Positions 61,645 to 64,000 of a DNA stretch of 64,000 bases are shown piece by piece. The notes under the pieces are model-generated. The model worked only from the letters and a program-made list of their open reading frames with translations, ran no database searches and had not been told where the DNA came from. This DNA comes from Altericroceibacterium endophyticum (GTDB lineage Bacteria; Pseudomonadota; Alphaproteobacteria; Sphingomonadales; Sphingomonadaceae), in contig NZ_WTYT01000004.1 in assembly GCF_009827595.1 (NCBI RefSeq), forward strand, positions 319,317 through 383,316. The letters run 5' to 3'. The position numbers and the translations under genes are program-made. Numbering within the stretch: position 1 is the first letter of the stretch; every line of letters starts with the position of its first letter.

Positions 61645-62964
61645 TTAGGGATTGAAACGTCCAGGGCCATTGCTCGCCCAGCGAATCGGTTGCCCCATAT
61701 GAACGGCAACCGGCCACATGTCTTTCAGCAGTAGATCGGCCCATTCACCGGCCAGCTCACGTCGCCGGGTCATATACGCCGCGCGGTTATAGGCCCGCTC
61801 CACCTTGTTGGTCGGCACATGCGCCAGCATCAGATCGATCACGGCCCTGTCATTCGGGCGGCCAAGATCATTTGCCCGCTCATTCATGATGGTCGAGAAG
61901 GCAGAACGGAAGCCATGCGGCACATGTCGCTGGTAATATCCGGCGCGGATCAACAACGCGCGCAGCGTATTTTCGCTCATTGGGCGGTGCCCATGCCGCT
62001 CAGAAGGAAACACGAGCGGGAAATGCCCGGTCAGCGGCTCTATCGCCCGGATCACTTCCACCGATTGCGGTGCAAGCGGCACCAGATGGTCGCCATCCGT
62101 CTCTTGCTTGCGCCCCATATCGCCCTTCATCCGCGCAGCCGGAATGCGCCACAGCGGCTCCGGACCATCCAGATCCTCGAATTCATGCCACCGTGCCCCA
62201 TGCAGCTCCCCTGGGCGAACCGCCGTCAAAGCGATCAGCCGCAGCGCCAACTTCGTCTGCACCCGGCATCTTTCCGCCTCACAATCGACGAGCAATTGCC
62301 GGAGCTGATCCAGATGGGTGATCGCCGGCTGCGATTTGGTTTTTGGCTTGGGCGGCAAGATAGCGCGCAGCCCCGCCGCCGGATCGGCCGAGACATATCC
62401 AAGCGCGATACCATAAACGAAAACCGCACTGATTCGCTGCCGAAGCCGGTGCGCCGTCTCGATCGCGCCGCGATCGGCAACGCTCCGCAGCAGCCGCAGG
62501 ACGCAAGGCGCATCGATATCGGCAAGCCGCATTTCGCCAATGGCCGGATAGATTTCATTCTCAAGGCTGGCTTTCACATCAGAAAGATGCACCGCCGACC
62601 AGCGCGGTTTCTGCCCGTCCAGCCACTCCAGCGCCACTTTCCGGAAACTCGGCCGCAGATCCTCATCCGCATTAGCGCGGGAAAAGAGATCAGTCGGCGA
62701 AGGCTCCAGCCCCCGCGCCAGCATACTTTTGGCCACATCGCGCGCCTCGCGCGCATCTTTCAGTGATATGGCCGGATAGCTGCCGATCGTCAGCGTCTTC
62801 TGCAGCGGCTTGCCCTGGGCATTGCGCCCGAACTTATAATTCATCCGCCAACTGCGCGCGCGCTTGGCCGTCACGAACAGATAGAGCTGCTCCCCATCGG
62901 AAAGCTTATAAGCCTTATCCCGCGCCTTCGCCGCCCGCACCTTAGCGTCGGACAATCGCCCCAT
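61645..62964 (-). CDS. int: P4-type tyrosine recombinase (integrase)
   Basis: 439 residues from ATG 62964 (GRLSDAKVRAAKARDKAYKL, the DUF4102 arm-binding N-terminus). The longer frame to 63072 is rejected. Catalytic residues: TAVRPGELHGARW (Arg), HVPHGFRSAFSTIM (HxxR), and Tyr in VERAYNRAAYMTRRRE. Lies 153 nt from the attachment repeat in tRNA-Ser, as expected. Confidence 0.93.
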   Translation of the reverse strand: MGRLSDAKVRAAKARDKAYKLSDGEQLYLFVTAKRARSWRMNYKFGRNAQGKPLQKTLTIGSYPAISLKDAREARDVAKSMLARGLEPSPTDLFSRANADEDLRPSFRKVALEWLDGQKPRWSAVHLSDVKASLENEIYPAIGEMRLADIDAPCVLRLLRSVADRGAIETAHRLRQRISAVFVYGIALGYVSADPAAGLRAILPPKPKTKSQPAITHLDQLRQLLVDCEAERCRVQTKLALRLIALTAVRPGELHGARWHEFEDLDGPEPLWRIPAARMKGDMGRKQETDGDHLVPLAPQSVEVIRAIEPLTGHFPLVFPSERHGHRPMSENTLRALLIRAGYYQRHVPHGFRSAFSTIMNERANDLGRPNDRAVIDLMLAHVPTNKVERAYNRAAYMTRRRELAGEWADLLLKDMWPVAVHMGQPIRWASNGPGRFNP

Positions 62965-63114
62965 ACCATATTCTCCGAATCCGATACCATACTCGATACC
63001 ACAAGGCTTATCGGATAAATGAGAACAAAACGAGACCCATCCGGAACGCGCAAAATCCACGATCAACGGCATTCCGCCAAAAATCGGACTTCAAAATCAG
63101 CGCTGAGCGAGGTT

Positions 63115-63206
<92 letters not shown>

Positions 63207-63365
63207 GCAAGGTGTGGAGTGCGTAAAACGCATCCGGTCGACGATTGAAGCGCCGCCGTTAGCGCACGGCCAGAGGCTTGCCAACCCCCTCCGTAAAAAC
63301 GCCTGAAATTTATCTGTTCACCGGGAAAGCTTGCTCACCTGCTTCACGCGCCTATATTTAAGCTT

Positions 63366-63746
63366 ATGGATCGTGCATTGTTTTATTCACCGCAAGCGGG
63401 CCGGAAGATCGACGCACCGCTCAACAGTTCGTCGCAATTCGGCATCGGAGATGTCGTGCGCCACCGACTGTTTGATTTTCGCGGCGTGGTTTTCGATATC
63501 GATCCTGTCTTCGCCAATAGCGAGGAATGGTATCAATCCATCCCCGATGACATGCGCCCGCGCAGGGACCAGCCCTTTTATCATTTGCTCGCAGAGAATG
63601 AGGATTCGTCTTATGTTGCCTATGTCAGCCAGGAAAATCTGGAAGGCGACAAGGAAGGCGGCCCGATCGACCATCCCAGCGTGGAAGAAATCTTCGAGGA
63701 TTTCGATGCCGGGCGATATCGCCTGCGCCGCGACCTGACGCATTGA
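63366..63746 (+). CDS. hspQ: heat-shock protein HspQ
   Basis: 126 residues. FGIGDVVRHRLFDFRGVVFD, DQPFYHLLAENEDSSYVAYV and the acidic C-terminus match HspQ, a hemimethylated-DNA-binding protein that modulates Lon. Own transcription unit, host side of attR. Confidence 0.9.
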   Translation: MDRALFYSPQAGRKIDAPLNSSSQFGIGDVVRHRLFDFRGVVFDIDPVFANSEEWYQSIPDDMRPRRDQPFYHLLAENEDSSYVAYVSQENLEGDKEGGPIDHPSVEEIFEDFDAGRYRLRRDLTH

Positions 63747-63818
63747 TTCGGCGACTCCACGTCACTACCTAGGATTTTGTGACGCAAGCTGCTGTGTGCC
63801 GAGGCTGAGCAGGGCGGT

Positions 63819-64000
63819 TCAGCTTTTCAGCTTCCACCCGCTCTTGAGCAGACGATAACAGACAAAACCCAGCAAGAGGTTCAGCGCGCCGACCCCAAGC
63901 GCTGCGCCAAGCACGGCATGATTGGTGTTGCCGATATCGCTTTCACCGAGGAAGCCGAAGCGGAAGCCGGAGATCATGTAGAAAAACGGATTGAACCGGC
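63819..64000 (-). CDS. ABC-2 transporter permease, C-terminus only
   Basis: 60 codons before TGA at 63819-63821; the gene continues past the window end. NPFFYMISGFRFGFLGESD and a last membrane segment (AALGVGALNLLLGFVCYRLL) are typical of ABC-2/drug-export permeases ending in a short basic tail. Confidence 0.82.
   Translation of the reverse strand, partial: RFNPFFYMISGFRFGFLGESDIGNTNHAVLGAALGVGALNLLLGFVCYRLLKSGWKLKS

Overview
The window looks like alphaproteobacterial DNA from a high-GC sphingomonad (Sphingomonadales). The signs are a TonB-dependent receptor next to arylsulfatases, a GapR/DUF2312-type protein, HspQ, and dense GC-rich coding. It has three parts: a catabolic locus, a defence-like island, and a P2-like prophage integrated at a tRNA-Ser gene.

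(1) 1-8830, sulfate-ester utilisation. An arylsulfatase, a TonB receptor and a second arylsulfatase (cut by the window start) form a minus-strand operon. A LysR regulator diverges from it, and a third sulfatase follows. The second sulfatase has an intact signal-peptide coding region but an ATC where its start codon should be. 8831-9757 holds no convincing gene.

(2) 9758-20214, two putative conflict systems. The first is a divergon: SF2 helicase with a MerR-type HTH, a small Cys/His protein and a PD-(D/E)xK protein leftwards; a phosphoribosyltransferase and a SLOG-XRE fusion rightwards. A perfect 16-bp palindrome lies between the arms. The second is a three-gene overlapping operon (winged-helix-like protein, Rad50-like ABC ATPase with a Cys4 motif, large helical protein with a PD-(D/E)xK domain), with the architecture of ABC-three-component systems.

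(3) 21006-63135, an integrated element of about 42.1 kb, bounded by a 19-bp direct repeat. The right copy is the 3' end of tRNA-Ser(CGA). The left end carries an AT-rich region flanked by oppositely oriented CCCTAC/GTAGGG motifs, an IS5 transposase remnant, and cargo of lower GC (membrane proteins, an McrA-like HNH nuclease, a DUF6338-type protein). Then come Dam methylase, portal and terminase (minus), capsid and head-tail genes O-N-M-L-X-R-S (plus), a lysis cassette (minus) with an out-of-frame Rz/Rz1 pair, J-I-fibre genes, V-W-FI-FII-E/E'-T-U-D with a preserved -1 frameshift site, secreted-protein morons, a repressor/Cro switch, an Ogr-like late activator, a primase-helicase, GapR, AlpA and integrase. 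A dyad TTGT-N13-ACAA recurs 55-58 nt upstream of the first gene of the late units and is my candidate for the Ogr-like activator's site.

(4) 63117-64000, host chromosome: tRNA-Ser(CGA), hspQ and the C-terminus of an ABC-2 permease. All calls come from reading the sequence; no database search was run.
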